Source: Mycobacterium sp. 155
GTDB taxonomy: Bacteria; Actinomycetota; Actinomycetes; Mycobacteriales; Mycobacteriaceae
Assembly: GCF_000373905.1 (NCBI RefSeq)
Contig: NZ_KB892705.1
Coordinates: forward strand, 1,939,909-2,003,908
DNA: 64,000 nucleotides
Reading direction: 5' to 3'
The notes under the pieces: model-generated
Database searches by the model: none
Told to the model about the DNA's origin: nothing
The model's input: only the letters and a program-made list of their open reading frames with translations
Part shown: positions 28,171 to 38,300 of the stretch, piece by piece
How positions within the stretch are numbered: the first letter of the stretch is position 1
Layout: each line of letters begins with the position of its first letter
Program-made: the position numbers and the translations under genes

Positions 28171-28587
28171 ATGGGCAAGACGACCGAACGCACCCGGCCG
28201 AACCTCATCCAGTTCCTGAAGTACTGCTGCGGACGCCGGCTACCGGATTCGATGCTCGACTGGGTACGCGAAGACCTGACCGGCAAGGGCGCCACGCGCC
28301 GGATGATGCTGCGCGTGCTCGTGCCCGCGTTGCTGATCCTGGCTCCATTCTGGCTGATCGACACGACGCTGTACGTACACCTGAGCATGACGGTGCCGAT
28401 CCTGATCCCGTTCATCTACTTTTCGCACGCATTGAACAAGATCTGGCGCCGCCACATGCTGCGGGTGCACGGTCTTGACCCCAACCTGATCGACAAGATC
28501 GCGCGCGAGAAGAATGCGCATATCCACGACGCCTATATCGAGAAATACGGTCCCCGATCGGGGCCGCCCAGCAGCTCCGCAGTGTGA
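28171..28587 (+). CDS. DUF5313 membrane protein
   Basis: A 138-residue protein with two central hydrophobic segments (about 47-66 and 70-86) and basic ends. It starts RPNLIQFLKYCCGRRLPDSM and ends with a loop DKIAREKNAHIHDAYIEKYG. Preceded by AGGAGA. Probably co-transcribed with ephG. It is convergent with pspM. Function unknown; family name from memory. Confidence 0.8.
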   Translation: MGKTTERTRPNLIQFLKYCCGRRLPDSMLDWVREDLTGKGATRRMMLRVLVPALLILAPFWLIDTTLYVHLSMTVPILIPFIYFSHALNKIWRRHMLRVHGLDPNLIDKIAREKNAHIHDAYIEKYGPRSGPPSSSAV

Positions 28588-28605
28588 GCGCCCCTGCCCG
28601 GCACC

Positions 28606-29424
28606 TCAGGCCTGACGCAGCCGACCAAGTTCGTCGAACGCCTGCGCCCACCCGCTGAGCCGGTCGGTGGCGTCGGTCAGCTCATTGCGGTAGCGCTGTT
28701 GGGACAACGGTGCCGTCGGCGCCCGTCCATTGTTCACTGCGGAGACGAGTTGCGCTGCGGCAGTGACCATTTCGTTGTACTGACGGACACCGTCGTGGAG
28801 TTGCGCGGTGAACGCGTTGATGGCGGGCACCAGGTGCTGGCGGGCCTGCGGCGCATTGCTGATGGTCCGTTCCATCGACACCACCTCGGTCGCGGTGGCC
28901 GCCATGGTGCGGGCGGTCTGGTTGGCCACCGCAGTCAGCTCGCGCAGCTCGTCGGCGGGCAGCATGTGGCCGCGTTCCATCACCCCGAGCAGGGAAAACA
29001 TGCCGCGCTCGGAGGCCAACAGGGTTGACATCGGCTGGCGCGCGGCCGAACCCCACGGCGGCAGCCGTCGGCCGGCAACCGGGCGTTCGGCAGGCAACGG
29101 CTCCGAGCGCAGCCAGCGGTAGCGCAGCCACAGCAAGGTCGCGGGGAACGCCGCGCCCGCGGCGATCACACCGGTGATGATCAGAACCCAGACCGGGGTG
29201 CTCCACGTCGCAAGCACCGCCGTCAGCAGGACCCAGAACCCGCAGGCAAGCGTGAAAAACACGCCGACACGCCGTGTCCACCGCCGCTTGCGCAACAGTT
29301 TCGCCCGCGGATCAGCGGCAGCACTGAGCTTTTCGGCCAACGCGCCGGACAGGTCGGCAGCGGTGTCGATACCTCGCTGCACCAACGACCACCAGGCGTC
29401 CACTCGACCGGTCTTGACAGCCAT
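28606..29424 (-). CDS. Phage-shock membrane protein PspM (Rv2743c-like)
   Basis: A 272-residue protein with two transmembrane helices (about 52-72 and 78-98) and a helical cytoplasmic C-terminal half (NQTARTMAATATEVVSMERTI). It matches the position and type of Rv2743c (PspM), which binds PspA in the mycobacterial envelope-stress system. ATG at 29424 is used; GTG two codons earlier is possible. Confidence 0.85.
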   Translation of the reverse strand: MAVKTGRVDAWWSLVQRGIDTAADLSGALAEKLSAAADPRAKLLRKRRWTRRVGVFFTLACGFWVLLTAVLATWSTPVWVLIITGVIAAGAAFPATLLWLRYRWLRSEPLPAERPVAGRRLPPWGSAARQPMSTLLASERGMFSLLGVMERGHMLPADELRELTAVANQTARTMAATATEVVSMERTISNAPQARQHLVPAINAFTAQLHDGVRQYNEMVTAAAQLVSAVNNGRAPTAPLSQQRYRNELTDATDRLSGWAQAFDELGRLRQA

Positions 29425-29442
29425 GATCACACCGCCCGCACG

Positions 29443-30246
29443 TTATTGGCCGAGCGGATTTTCGGGTGTCGCCGGCGCCGGATTGGTGGCAGGCGTCGCA
29501 GCGTTGCCGCCGGCGGGCAAGGTATCGCCGCGCATCGACGCGCGGATTTGCTCCAGTCGGGAGTGTCCGGCCATCTGCACGCTGGCCTGCTGCACCTCGA
29601 GCATGCGGCCCTGCACCGAATTCTGGGCAAGCTCCGCCGAGCCGATCGCGTTGGCGTAGCGCCGCTCGATCTTGTCGCGGACCTCGTCGAGGCTGGGGGT
29701 GTTGCCAGGCGCGGCGAGATCGCTCATCGACCGCAGCGACGCACTGACCTGTTCCTGCATCTTGGCCTGCTCAAGCTGCGACAGCAGCTTGGTACGTTCG
29801 GCGATCTTCTGCTGCAGCATCATCGCGTTCTGCTCGACGGCCTTCTTCGCCTGACCGGCGGCCTGCAAAGCCTGGTCGTGCAGGGTCTTGAGATCCTCGA
29901 CGCCCTGCTCGGCGGTCACGAGCTGCGCGGCGAAGGCCTCGGCGGCATTGTTGTAATCCGTGGCCTTGGCGGTGTCACCCGCGGCAGTCGCCTGGTCGGA
30001 CAGCGTCAGAGCCTGCCGGACGTTGACCTGAAGCTTCTCGATGTCGGCCAGCTGGCGGTTGAGCCGCATCTCCAGCTGACGCTGGTTGCCGATCACCTGG
30101 GCGGCCTGCTGGGTCAGCGCCTGGTGCTGGCGCTGCGCGTCCTCGATGGCCTGCTGAATCTGCACCTTCGGATCGGCATATTCGTCGACCTTGGAGCTGA
30201 ACAGCGCCATCAGGTACTTCCATGCCTTGGTGAACGGATTAGCCAT
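29443..30246 (-). CDS. pspA: Phage-shock protein A
   Basis: A 267-residue PspA/IM30 coiled-coil protein (35-kDa antigen type). It starts [21 protein letters not shown], an amphipathic membrane-binding helix, continues with long heptad helices rich in Gln/Ala, and ends with a Pro/Ala-rich tail. It stabilises the plasma membrane and in M. tuberculosis also controls ClgR. The order clgR-pspA-pspM is conserved. Confidence 0.96.
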   Translation of the reverse strand: MANPFTKAWKYLMALFSSKVDEYADPKVQIQQAIEDAQRQHQALTQQAAQVIGNQRQLEMRLNRQLADIEKLQVNVRQALTLSDQATAAGDTAKATDYNNAAEAFAAQLVTAEQGVEDLKTLHDQALQAAGQAKKAVEQNAMMLQQKIAERTKLLSQLEQAKMQEQVSASLRSMSDLAAPGNTPSLDEVRDKIERRYANAIGSAELAQNSVQGRMLEVQQASVQMAGHSRLEQIRASMRGDTLPAGGNAATPATNPAPATPENPLGQ

Positions 30247-30272
30247 GGGTTCGTTCCGCCTTTGTTGATTCG

Positions 30273-30290
30273 GGCCCGGCTGCCCGGGCC
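30273..30290 (-). other. Hairpin in the clgR-pspA spacer
   Basis: GGCCCGG and CCGGGCC pair around a 4-base loop, 27 bp before the pspA start. It may set the relative expression of pspA and clgR from a shared transcript. Confidence 0.3.
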
Positions 30291-30396
30291 AGGGTGACCC
30301 GTTGTCGGTCGGGTCATCGTGCGTCAGGTGCCAACTTATCGGGTTCTAGCGGACCGCCACAGTCCCCACGGGCGTTTCGTGCGGGTGCGTGCCCGG

Positions 30397-30708
30397 TCAG
30401 GCAACCGCCATTACTGCCGGCTGCGGGATCACCACCTTGGTCGCCGCGTCGATATGCGCCATCTGGGACTGTTCGCGGTGAGCCATGCGCTCCCCGGCGT
30501 CTGTCAGCACACGCGAGAGCCGCACATCGAGGGCGTCGCAGATGGAGCTGAGCAATTCGCTGGAAGCCTCCTTGCGGCCGCGTTCCACCTCCGACAGATA
30601 CCCGAGGCTGACCCTGGCGGCATCCGAGACCTCGCGCAAGGTGCGGCCCTGTTCGGTGCGGGCGTCACGCAGCACGTCACCGATTACTTCACGCAGCAAT
30701 TCCGTCAT
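30397..30708 (-). CDS. clgR: Transcriptional regulator ClgR
   Basis: A 103-residue XRE-type regulator with helix-turn-helix [30 protein letters not shown] (about 23-52). In actinobacteria ClgR activates clp protease genes and the psp operon. The C-terminus ends AVMAVA, a likely Clp degradation signal. A strong AAGGAGG site precedes the ATG. Confidence 0.95.
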   Translation of the reverse strand: MTELLREVIGDVLRDARTEQGRTLREVSDAARVSLGYLSEVERGRKEASSELLSSICDALDVRLSRVLTDAGERMAHREQSQMAHIDAATKVVIPQPAVMAVA

Positions 30709-30751
30709 CGCGCCCTCCTTCGGGTACCTAGTTGACGGTCGTCACTTGCCA

Positions 30752-30778
30752 AACGCTGTGACCCACCGGGATGGTTCC
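30752..30778 (-). promoter_or_regulatory. SigE-type promoter of clgR-pspA
   Basis: On the minus strand GGAAC is followed after 18 bases by CGTT, matching the mycobacterial SigE consensus GGAAC-N18/19-CGTT. The start site would lie about 35 bases before clgR. SigE control of clgR is established in M. tuberculosis. Confidence 0.65.
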
Positions 30779-30791
30779 CGCCGCACCAAAC

Positions 30792-31307
30792 TCACTGCTG
30801 CTCGACGAGCCGGCGCAACCGGGCGATCGCCTCGTTGACCGCGGCCACCCGGATATCCCAGCGAGACCCGGACAGCCTGAGCTCAACCACCTCGGTATCG
30901 ACCGGCCCGGCAAGACCCAAGAACACTGTTCCCGGCGCGTGGCCGCCGTGCGGTTCGGGGCCGGCCACCCCCGTCAGGCCCACGCCCCACGTGGCGGCGC
31001 ACCGTTGCCTCGCGCCGACCGCCAGTGCCCGCGCGGTGGGTGCCGCAACGGGTCCGACAGCATCGAGCACCTGCGGCGCCACGCCGGCCAGCCAGATCTT
31101 GGTGTTCTCGGTATAGGTGACGAGACCGCCGTGCAGCACGGCGCTGGCGCCGGGCACACCGGCCAGCGTGGCTGCGAGCAGTCCGCCGGTCAGTGATTCG
31201 GCGGTGGCCACGCTCTGGCCGTTCACCGTCAAGTCGGCGATGAGCGTGCGTGCATCGTCAGTTACGAGTGGATCGTCCACGTGAGTTCCTGATCGCCGAA
31301 ACCACAT
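30792..31307 (-). CDS. CinA C-terminal family protein (nicotinamide-nucleotide amidase)
   Basis: A 171-residue PncC/CinA-C protein with SVATAESLTGGLLAATLAGVPGAS and GVGLTGVAGPEPHGGHAPGTVFLGLA. This family deamidates NMN to NaMN in the pyridine nucleotide cycle. The N-terminus overlaps pgsA3: ATG at 31307 or GTG at 31280 are both possible. Confidence 0.88.
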   Translation of the reverse strand: MWFRRSGTHVDDPLVTDDARTLIADLTVNGQSVATAESLTGGLLAATLAGVPGASAVLHGGLVTYTENTKIWLAGVAPQVLDAVGPVAAPTARALAVGARQRCAATWGVGLTGVAGPEPHGGHAPGTVFLGLAGPVDTEVVELRLSGSRWDIRVAAVNEAIARLRRLVEQQ

Positions 31308-31863
31308 AGTCAGCGCCGGTGACCACGGTCAGCACCACCGCCGCCCACATTGTCACCCACGCCACCGTCAGCCATATCGCCGGCCAGTTGTGCAGCGGCA
31401 GCACGAACAACCCGATCGCCACGGCCTGCACCAGCGTCTTGAGCTTGCCGCCGCGGCTGGCCGGGATGACACCATGCCGCAGCACCATGAAACGCAGGAT
31501 CGTGATTCCGATCTCGCGCACTAGGATCACGCCGGTGACCCACCACGGTAAGTCGCCCAGCAGCGACAGACCGACCAACGCCGAACCGATCAGGGCCTTG
31601 TCGGCGATCGGATCGGCCAGGGTTCCGAACTCGGTGACCACGCCGTAGCTGCGCGCCAGTGCCCCGTCGAACCGATCAGTGATCACCGCGACCACAAACA
31701 CCGCGAAAGCGGCCACCCGCCAGACCGTTTCATGACCGTCACCGACGAACAGCAGTAGTAGGAAGACCGGCACCAATGCCAGCCGGGCTCCGGTGAGGAT
31801 GTTGGGGAGACTGGCCACCAGGGCATGCGGCACCACCGGATCGGTAGAAGGTGGGCCCGGCAC
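31258..31863 (-). CDS. pgsA3: CDP-alcohol phosphatidyltransferase (PgsA3-like)
   Basis: A 201-residue integral membrane enzyme that joins a CDP-diacylglycerol to an alcohol, probably glycerol-3-phosphate. The CDP-alcohol motif D-G-x2-A-R...G...D...D is present as DRFDGALARSYGVVTEFGTLADPIADK. The frame extends upstream without a plausible ATG; GTG at 31863 fits the family and has a -10 box 6 bases before it. It is followed by cinA with overlap. Confidence 0.88.
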   Translation of the reverse strand: MPGPPSTDPVVPHALVASLPNILTGARLALVPVFLLLLFVGDGHETVWRVAAFAVFVVAVITDRFDGALARSYGVVTEFGTLADPIADKALIGSALVGLSLLGDLPWWVTGVILVREIGITILRFMVLRHGVIPASRGGKLKTLVQAVAIGLFVLPLHNWPAIWLTVAWVTMWAAVVLTVVTGADYVVSAIRNSRGRSTRN

Positions 31864-31869
31864 CGCAAC

Positions 31870-31898
31870 AGAATATCGGTTGGCGAAACCGATATTCT
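31870..31898. promoter_or_regulatory. Symmetrical divergent promoter/operator of pgsA3 and argA
   Basis: A perfect inverted repeat with 12-bp arms (AGAATATCGGTT / AACCGATATTCT) and a 5-base spacer. Each arm ends in TATTCT reading outwards. That places a -10 box 6 bases before the pgsA3 GTG (31863) and 7 bases before the argA GTG (31906). Each -10 overlaps the -35 position of the other promoter. Confidence 0.6.
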
Positions 31899-31905
31899 TC
31901 CAGCT

Positions 31906-32427
31906 GTGAACGAAGCCAGCGCGCGACCGGCGGCCAGCCCCGTGGTGCGCCGGGCCCGCACCTCCGATGTCCCGCGGATCAAGGACCTCGTGGACATCTA
32001 CGCAGGCAAGATTCTCCTCGAAAAGAATCTGGTCACGCTGTACGAGGCAGTCCAGGAGTTCTGGGTGGTGGAGGTCGACGGTGAGCTGGTCGGCTGCGGC
32101 GCGCTGCACGTGTTGTGGGCAGATCTCGGGGAAGTGCGCACCGTCGCGGTGCATCCCAAGGTCCGCGGAACCGGAGTCGGACACGTTCTGCTCGAGCAGT
32201 TGCTCAACGCGGCGCGGGATCTGCACCTACAACGGATCTTCGTGCTGACCTTCGAGGTGGACTTTTTCGGCCGCCACGGCTTCCAGGAGATCGACGGCAC
32301 CCCGGTGACCGCGGAGGTGTACGACGAGATGCGTCGCTCATACGACACCGGTGTTGCCGAGTTCCTCGACCTCTCCTACGTCAAACCGAACACCCTCGGT
32401 AACACCCGAATGCTGTTGACGCTGTGA
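31906..32427 (+). CDS. argA: N-acetylglutamate synthase ArgA (GNAT)
   Basis: A 173-residue GNAT enzyme acetylating glutamate, the first step of arginine synthesis. It shows VVRRARTSDVPRIKDLVD, KILLEKNLVTLYEAVQEFWV, the acetyl-CoA motif VRTVAVHPKVRGTGVGHVLL and FFGRHGFQEID. It ends LSYVKPNTLGNTRMLLTL, very like Rv2747. GTG at 31906 is chosen because a -10 box lies 7 bases upstream; the longer frame would cross the pgsA3 start. Confidence 0.94.
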   Translation: MNEASARPAASPVVRRARTSDVPRIKDLVDIYAGKILLEKNLVTLYEAVQEFWVVEVDGELVGCGALHVLWADLGEVRTVAVHPKVRGTGVGHVLLEQLLNAARDLHLQRIFVLTFEVDFFGRHGFQEIDGTPVTAEVYDEMRRSYDTGVAEFLDLSYVKPNTLGNTRMLLTL

Positions 32428-32438
32428 AGCGACGCTGA

Positions 32439-32462
32439 CCGACACTGCACGAAAAGTGTCGG
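32439..32462 (+). terminator. Hairpin after argA
   Basis: CCGACACT and AGTGTCGG pair perfectly around an 8-base loop, 12 bp after the argA stop. The likely argA terminator. Confidence 0.55.
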
Positions 32463-32491
32463 CCGGACTGCCTCTAGGCCGGTTGTCCTCA

Positions 32492-32571
32492 CACCGGTTT
32501 GTCCTTTACCCCGATTGTCACGCTGGAGTGGCCGTCGGGGGCGAGCGCCACTCCAGCGTGACAAACCGGTG
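32492..32571. terminator. Nested inverted repeats between argA and ftsK
   Basis: An inner 18-bp perfect stem (TTGTCACGCTGGAGTGGC with its complement) spans 32515-32564 around a 14-base loop. An alternative outer stem of 12 bp (CACCGGTTTGTC / GACAAACCGGTG) uses 32492-32503 and 32560-32571; the two stems compete for five bases. It sits between convergent genes and probably terminates ftsK transcription. The length is unusual for a simple terminator. Confidence 0.55.
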
Positions 32572-32595
32572 CGGTGCGCGGGGCCGCGCAACCGC

Positions 32596-35145
<2,550 letters not shown>

Positions 35146-35152
35146 GCGTGTC

Positions 35153-35158
35153 AGCCTA
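35153..35158 (-). promoter_or_regulatory. ftsK -10 box, leaderless
   Basis: TAGGCT on the minus strand ends 7 bases before the ftsK ATG; no ribosome site intervenes. Confidence 0.5.
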
Positions 35159-35287
35159 GTCGCAGTGGCCTCATATTCACCATCTGCCACACAGGTCACA
35201 GATAGGCCAAACTTCGTCACCGTCGCCTGGGTCGATGGGGCGTGACAACACCGCGACAACAAGGCTGCGACCCAGACCGCATCGCAT

Positions 35288-35293
35288 GAGTAG
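35288..35293 (+). promoter_or_regulatory. Candidate -10 box of the ABM gene
   Basis: TAGGCT lies about 42 bases before the ATG at 35336 and would give a short leader containing the ribosome site GAGGAG. It is in the 190-bp divergent gap with ftsK; nothing else is seen there. Confidence 0.35.
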
Positions 35294-35335
35294 GCTGGAC
35301 ACCTGTCCGGCCATGTCACCGAGGAGTCTGCGCCC

Positions 35336-35650
35336 ATGCCAGTTGTCGTCGTCGCCACCATGAAGGCCAAGCCCGAGTTCGTCGACACCGTGCGGGACGC
35401 CTGCAAGCAGGCCATCGAGGCGGTGCACAACGAGCCGGGGTGTGAGCTGTACTCGCTGCACGAGGCCGATGGCACCTTCGTCTTCGTCGAGCAGTGGGCC
35501 GACGCCGACGCACTGAAAACACACAGCACGGCCCCCGCGATCGGAACCCTGTTCGGCGCGGTCGGTGAACTCCTCGACGGTGCGCCCGACATCAAGATCC
35601 TGCAGCCGGTCGTCGCTGGCGACCCGGCCAAGGGCCAGCTGCGGCCCTGA
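35336..35650 (+). CDS. Antibiotic biosynthesis monooxygenase (ABM) domain protein
   Basis: A 104-residue ABM/quinol monooxygenase-like dimeric ferredoxin-fold protein, matching Rv2749. Visible are VVVVATMKAKPEF, NEPGCELYSLHEADGTFVFVEQWAD and AIGTLFGAV. Cofactor-free oxidation of a quinol or similar is the family activity; the substrate is unknown. Confidence 0.88.
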   Translation: MPVVVVATMKAKPEFVDTVRDACKQAIEAVHNEPGCELYSLHEADGTFVFVEQWADADALKTHSTAPAIGTLFGAVGELLDGAPDIKILQPVVAGDPAKGQLRP

Positions 35651-35716
35651 TGACCGTGGGTCGATCCATGTCACAGGTGTGACACTTCCGGAGGACGCGG
35701 GTAGCGTCAACAAGCG

Positions 35717-36589
35717 ATGAGCCGCATAGATCCCGTAGCTCAAACTGCTTTAGGCCCAATGGCGTTGGCCGCCACTGAGCAGTACGAGGGTCCACGGCGG
35801 CTGGTCGACGACGATCTGGCGGAGTCATTTTTGCCGACGTCCCTGCGTGCCATGACCCGATTGATGCGCTGGCGCATACCCCGCGAATGGTCCATCCGCG
35901 CCGCGGAACGGTCCCAGCCCGGTCTGTGGGCAAACCTGTCCTGCCGCAAGCGATTCATCGATGAGTTGCTCGACGCCGCACTGCCCGACATCGACGCCGT
36001 GGTGATCCTCGGTGCCGGTCTGGACACCCGGGCCTATCGACTGGCGCGACACAGCGCCGTACCGGTGTTCGAGGTGGACCTTCCGGTCAACATCGACCGC
36101 AAACGCGCCGCAGTGCGCCGGGCGCTCGGCGCGGTTCCGAATTCGGTGCGACTGATACCCGTCGACTTCGAGCACGACGACCTCGCTACCCAACTCGCCA
36201 AGTACGGCCACCGCACGTCGGACCGCACGTTCTTCGTGTGGGAGGGCGTGACGCAGTACCTCACCGAGGCCGGTGTGCGGGCCACGTTCGACTACCTGAG
36301 CACCGCCGTACCCGGCAGTCGGTTGGTGTTCACCTGTGTCCGTGCCGATTTCATCGACGGCACCCACAGCTACGGCGCTGAATCGCTGTATCGCAGGTTC
36401 TGCGTTCGCCGGCAGATCTGGCGGTTCGGGCTGAACCCCGACGATATCGCGCCGTTCGTCGAGCCGTACGGCTGGCAGCTGATCGAGCAGGCCGGCCCGG
36501 ACTATCTGATCGAGCACTACGTCAACCCCGCTGGCCGCAAACTCGGTGCGTCGCAAGTGGAATGGACGGCCTACGCGCTGCGACAGTAA
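35717..36589 (+). CDS. SAM-dependent methyltransferase, LCMT/TIGR00027 family
   Basis: A 290-residue class I methyltransferase like Rv2751. The SAM motif is VVILGAGLDTRAYRLA, followed by VFEVDLPVNIDRKRAAVRR and the post-motif FFVWEGVTQYLTEAGVRATFDYL. Mycobacteria have many members of this family and their substrates are mostly unknown. A TAGCGT hexamer 9 bases before the ATG may be its -10. Confidence 0.9.
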   Translation: MSRIDPVAQTALGPMALAATEQYEGPRRLVDDDLAESFLPTSLRAMTRLMRWRIPREWSIRAAERSQPGLWANLSCRKRFIDELLDAALPDIDAVVILGAGLDTRAYRLARHSAVPVFEVDLPVNIDRKRAAVRRALGAVPNSVRLIPVDFEHDDLATQLAKYGHRTSDRTFFVWEGVTQYLTEAGVRATFDYLSTAVPGSRLVFTCVRADFIDGTHSYGAESLYRRFCVRRQIWRFGLNPDDIAPFVEPYGWQLIEQAGPDYLIEHYVNPAGRKLGASQVEWTAYALRQ

Positions 36590-36603
36590 CCGGCCGCGCT
36601 CGC

Positions 36604-37206
36604 TCAGCCCGCCTTCGCCGGCACGGCGGGCTCCAACACCAATGCCTGCCGCCGCTGATGCACGGTCAGATACCGCAATCCGTCCGGACCTGCCGCGAAC
36701 TGCCTGCGGGACCGCTTCGGCAGCCACACGACATCCCCCGGCCGCAACTCGACGCCGCCAAGCTCGGTGATAAGCCGACCGGATCCGCCCAGCACGTGGA
36801 TGAGCACGTCGAGATCGGGACCCGCGTGCGCATCGATGCCCGCGCCGGGAGCCAACACGATGATGTTGGAATCGAGCCCGCGGTCATGCATCTGCAGCTT
36901 CCACACCGCACCGGTCATGTCGGTGGCGTCAGAGTTCGCGGCGTTGGTGTTGGTCAGCACGCGCGGTAATGGGTTCGCCGCCAATTTGGTGATTCTGATG
37001 CGCCAGACCTGCGGGCCCGACTGGACGTACTCCCAGTCGTAGCTCCCGGGGTGGTCTACCTCGAACTCGTTGTGCAGGTGCCGGGGGTCATGGTTGTTGA
37101 CCAGGATGAGCGCGGCACCTATCGGCAGGCTGGCGTACGCGGCGAAGATCGCGGGATGCTTGTCCGGCTTGGGCAACCCCCGGACGTCGAGTTCGTGCTC
37201 GGTCAT
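36604..37206 (-). CDS. DUF2249 plus cupin protein
   Basis: A 200-residue two-domain protein. The N-terminal DUF2249 domain (about 1-75) has the core LPIGAALILVNNHDPRHLHNEF. The C-terminal cupin (about 105-185) carries APGAGIDAHAGPDLDVLIHVLGG, RPGDVVWLPKRSRRQF. DUF2249 proteins often accompany nitric-oxide and iron-sulfur stress genes. It is divergent from an HTH regulator with Cys residues. The function here is inferred only from that association. Confidence 0.8.
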   Translation of the reverse strand: MTEHELDVRGLPKPDKHPAIFAAYASLPIGAALILVNNHDPRHLHNEFEVDHPGSYDWEYVQSGPQVWRIRITKLAANPLPRVLTNTNAANSDATDMTGAVWKLQMHDRGLDSNIIVLAPGAGIDAHAGPDLDVLIHVLGGSGRLITELGGVELRPGDVVWLPKRSRRQFAAGPDGLRYLTVHQRRQALVLEPAVPAKAG

Positions 37207-37213
37207 GGGTTAA

Positions 37214-37219
37214 AGTTTA
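37214..37219 (-). promoter_or_regulatory. Cupin-gene -10 box, leaderless
   Basis: TAAACT on the minus strand ends 7 bases before the ATG at 37206. It lies in the 48-bp divergent spacer shared with the HTH regulator, where AT content is unusually high. Confidence 0.5.
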
Positions 37220-37254
37220 TACAGATCAGCATTGTGAAAACCAGGAGGACTGCG

Positions 37255-37866
37255 ATGAGTCGACGCGCCGACGTCCTCGAGATCCTCCGTTCGGCTGCTG
37301 CACCCATGACCATCATCGAGCTGGCCGATGCGCTCGACGTGCACCCCAACACCGCCCGGTTCCACCTGGAAGCACTCCTGGATGCGGGTCAGGTGGAGCG
37401 GGTGGACGCCGATCACCGCGGACCGGGCCGCCCACCCCAGTTGTTCCGGGCGGTCCGCCGCATGGATCCCGGTGGTCCGACCCGCTACCGCGTGCTCGCC
37501 GACATCCTCACCCAGGGCCTGGCGGCAGAGCAGGATCCCGGCGCACGGGCTCTCGACATCGGTCGGGCGTGGGGACGCGGGGTCCCCCAACCGAACTCGG
37601 ATACCCCGGCGGGCGCCCTGGTGGGGTTGCTCGACGAATTCGGCTTCGCCCCTGAACGATCCGTGAACGATGAGGTTCGGTTACGGCACTGCCCATTCCT
37701 CGCGCTCGCCGAAACCCGCGCGTCAGTGGTGTGTCCGATCCATCTGGGCCTCATGCAGGGCGCTCTGGAAAGCTGGCAGTCACCGATCAGCGTGGACCGG
37801 CTGGACGCATTCGTCGAACCAGACGTCTGCCTGGTTCACCTCACCACCGAAGGAGACACCCGATGA
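37255..37866 (+). CDS. HTH regulator, metal- or Fe-S-sensing type
   Basis: A 203-residue protein with an N-terminal ArsR/DeoR-like winged helix (VLEILRSAAAPMTIIELADAL...HPNTARFHLEALLDAG). The C-terminal half has HCPFLALAETRASVVCPIHLGLMQGAL and PDVCLVHL, a Cys/His arrangement like SufR-type regulators that bind an Fe-S cluster. ATG at 37255 follows CAGGAGG; the longer upstream frame overlaps the divergent gene. It probably controls the DUF2249-cupin gene and its own downstream partner. Confidence 0.8.
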   Translation: MSRRADVLEILRSAAAPMTIIELADALDVHPNTARFHLEALLDAGQVERVDADHRGPGRPPQLFRAVRRMDPGGPTRYRVLADILTQGLAAEQDPGARALDIGRAWGRGVPQPNSDTPAGALVGLLDEFGFAPERSVNDEVRLRHCPFLALAETRASVVCPIHLGLMQGALESWQSPISVDRLDAFVEPDVCLVHLTTEGDTR

Positions 37867-38300
37867 ACACCGCCGCGGCCGTGGCAGTCGCCGTCACTTA
37901 CTGCTGGATCGGCATGGTGCTGGCGATCTCGTTCCTGGAGGCTCCGCTGAAGTTCCGCGCGCCGGGCGTCACCCTGCAGATCGGGCTCGGCATTGGACGG
38001 CTGGTGTTCCGCGCTCTCAACGCAACCGAAACAGTCTTTGCAGCAATCGTCATCATCGCTCTCGCGATCGATCGACCGTCGGCCGCGGCCACCGCCGCAT
38101 TCGTGATCGCTATCGCCTCGCTTGCGGTGCAGCTGCTGGCGGTGCGCCCCAAGCTGACGCAGCGCTCCGACGTCGTACTCGCCGCCATCCCGGGTCAAGC
38201 GCCGATCGGGCGTTCACGCGTGCACTACGTCTACGTCGCGCTGGAGGCCGTCAAGATCGTCGGCCTGCTCACCGGCGGAATTCTGCTCCTGGCGGGCTAG
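37863..38300 (+). CDS. Membrane protein co-translated with the HTH regulator
   Basis: A 145-residue protein with four hydrophobic segments and a conserved-looking amphipathic stretch SFLEAPLKFRAPGVTLQIGLGIGRLVFRALNATE. ATG at 37863 overlaps the regulator's stop by 4 bases. It ends overlapping the convergent RNase J stop by 4 bases. Function unknown. Confidence 0.78.
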   Translation: MNTAAAVAVAVTYCWIGMVLAISFLEAPLKFRAPGVTLQIGLGIGRLVFRALNATETVFAAIVIIALAIDRPSAAATAAFVIAIASLAVQLLAVRPKLTQRSDVVLAAIPGQAPIGRSRVHYVYVALEAVKIVGLLTGGILLLAG

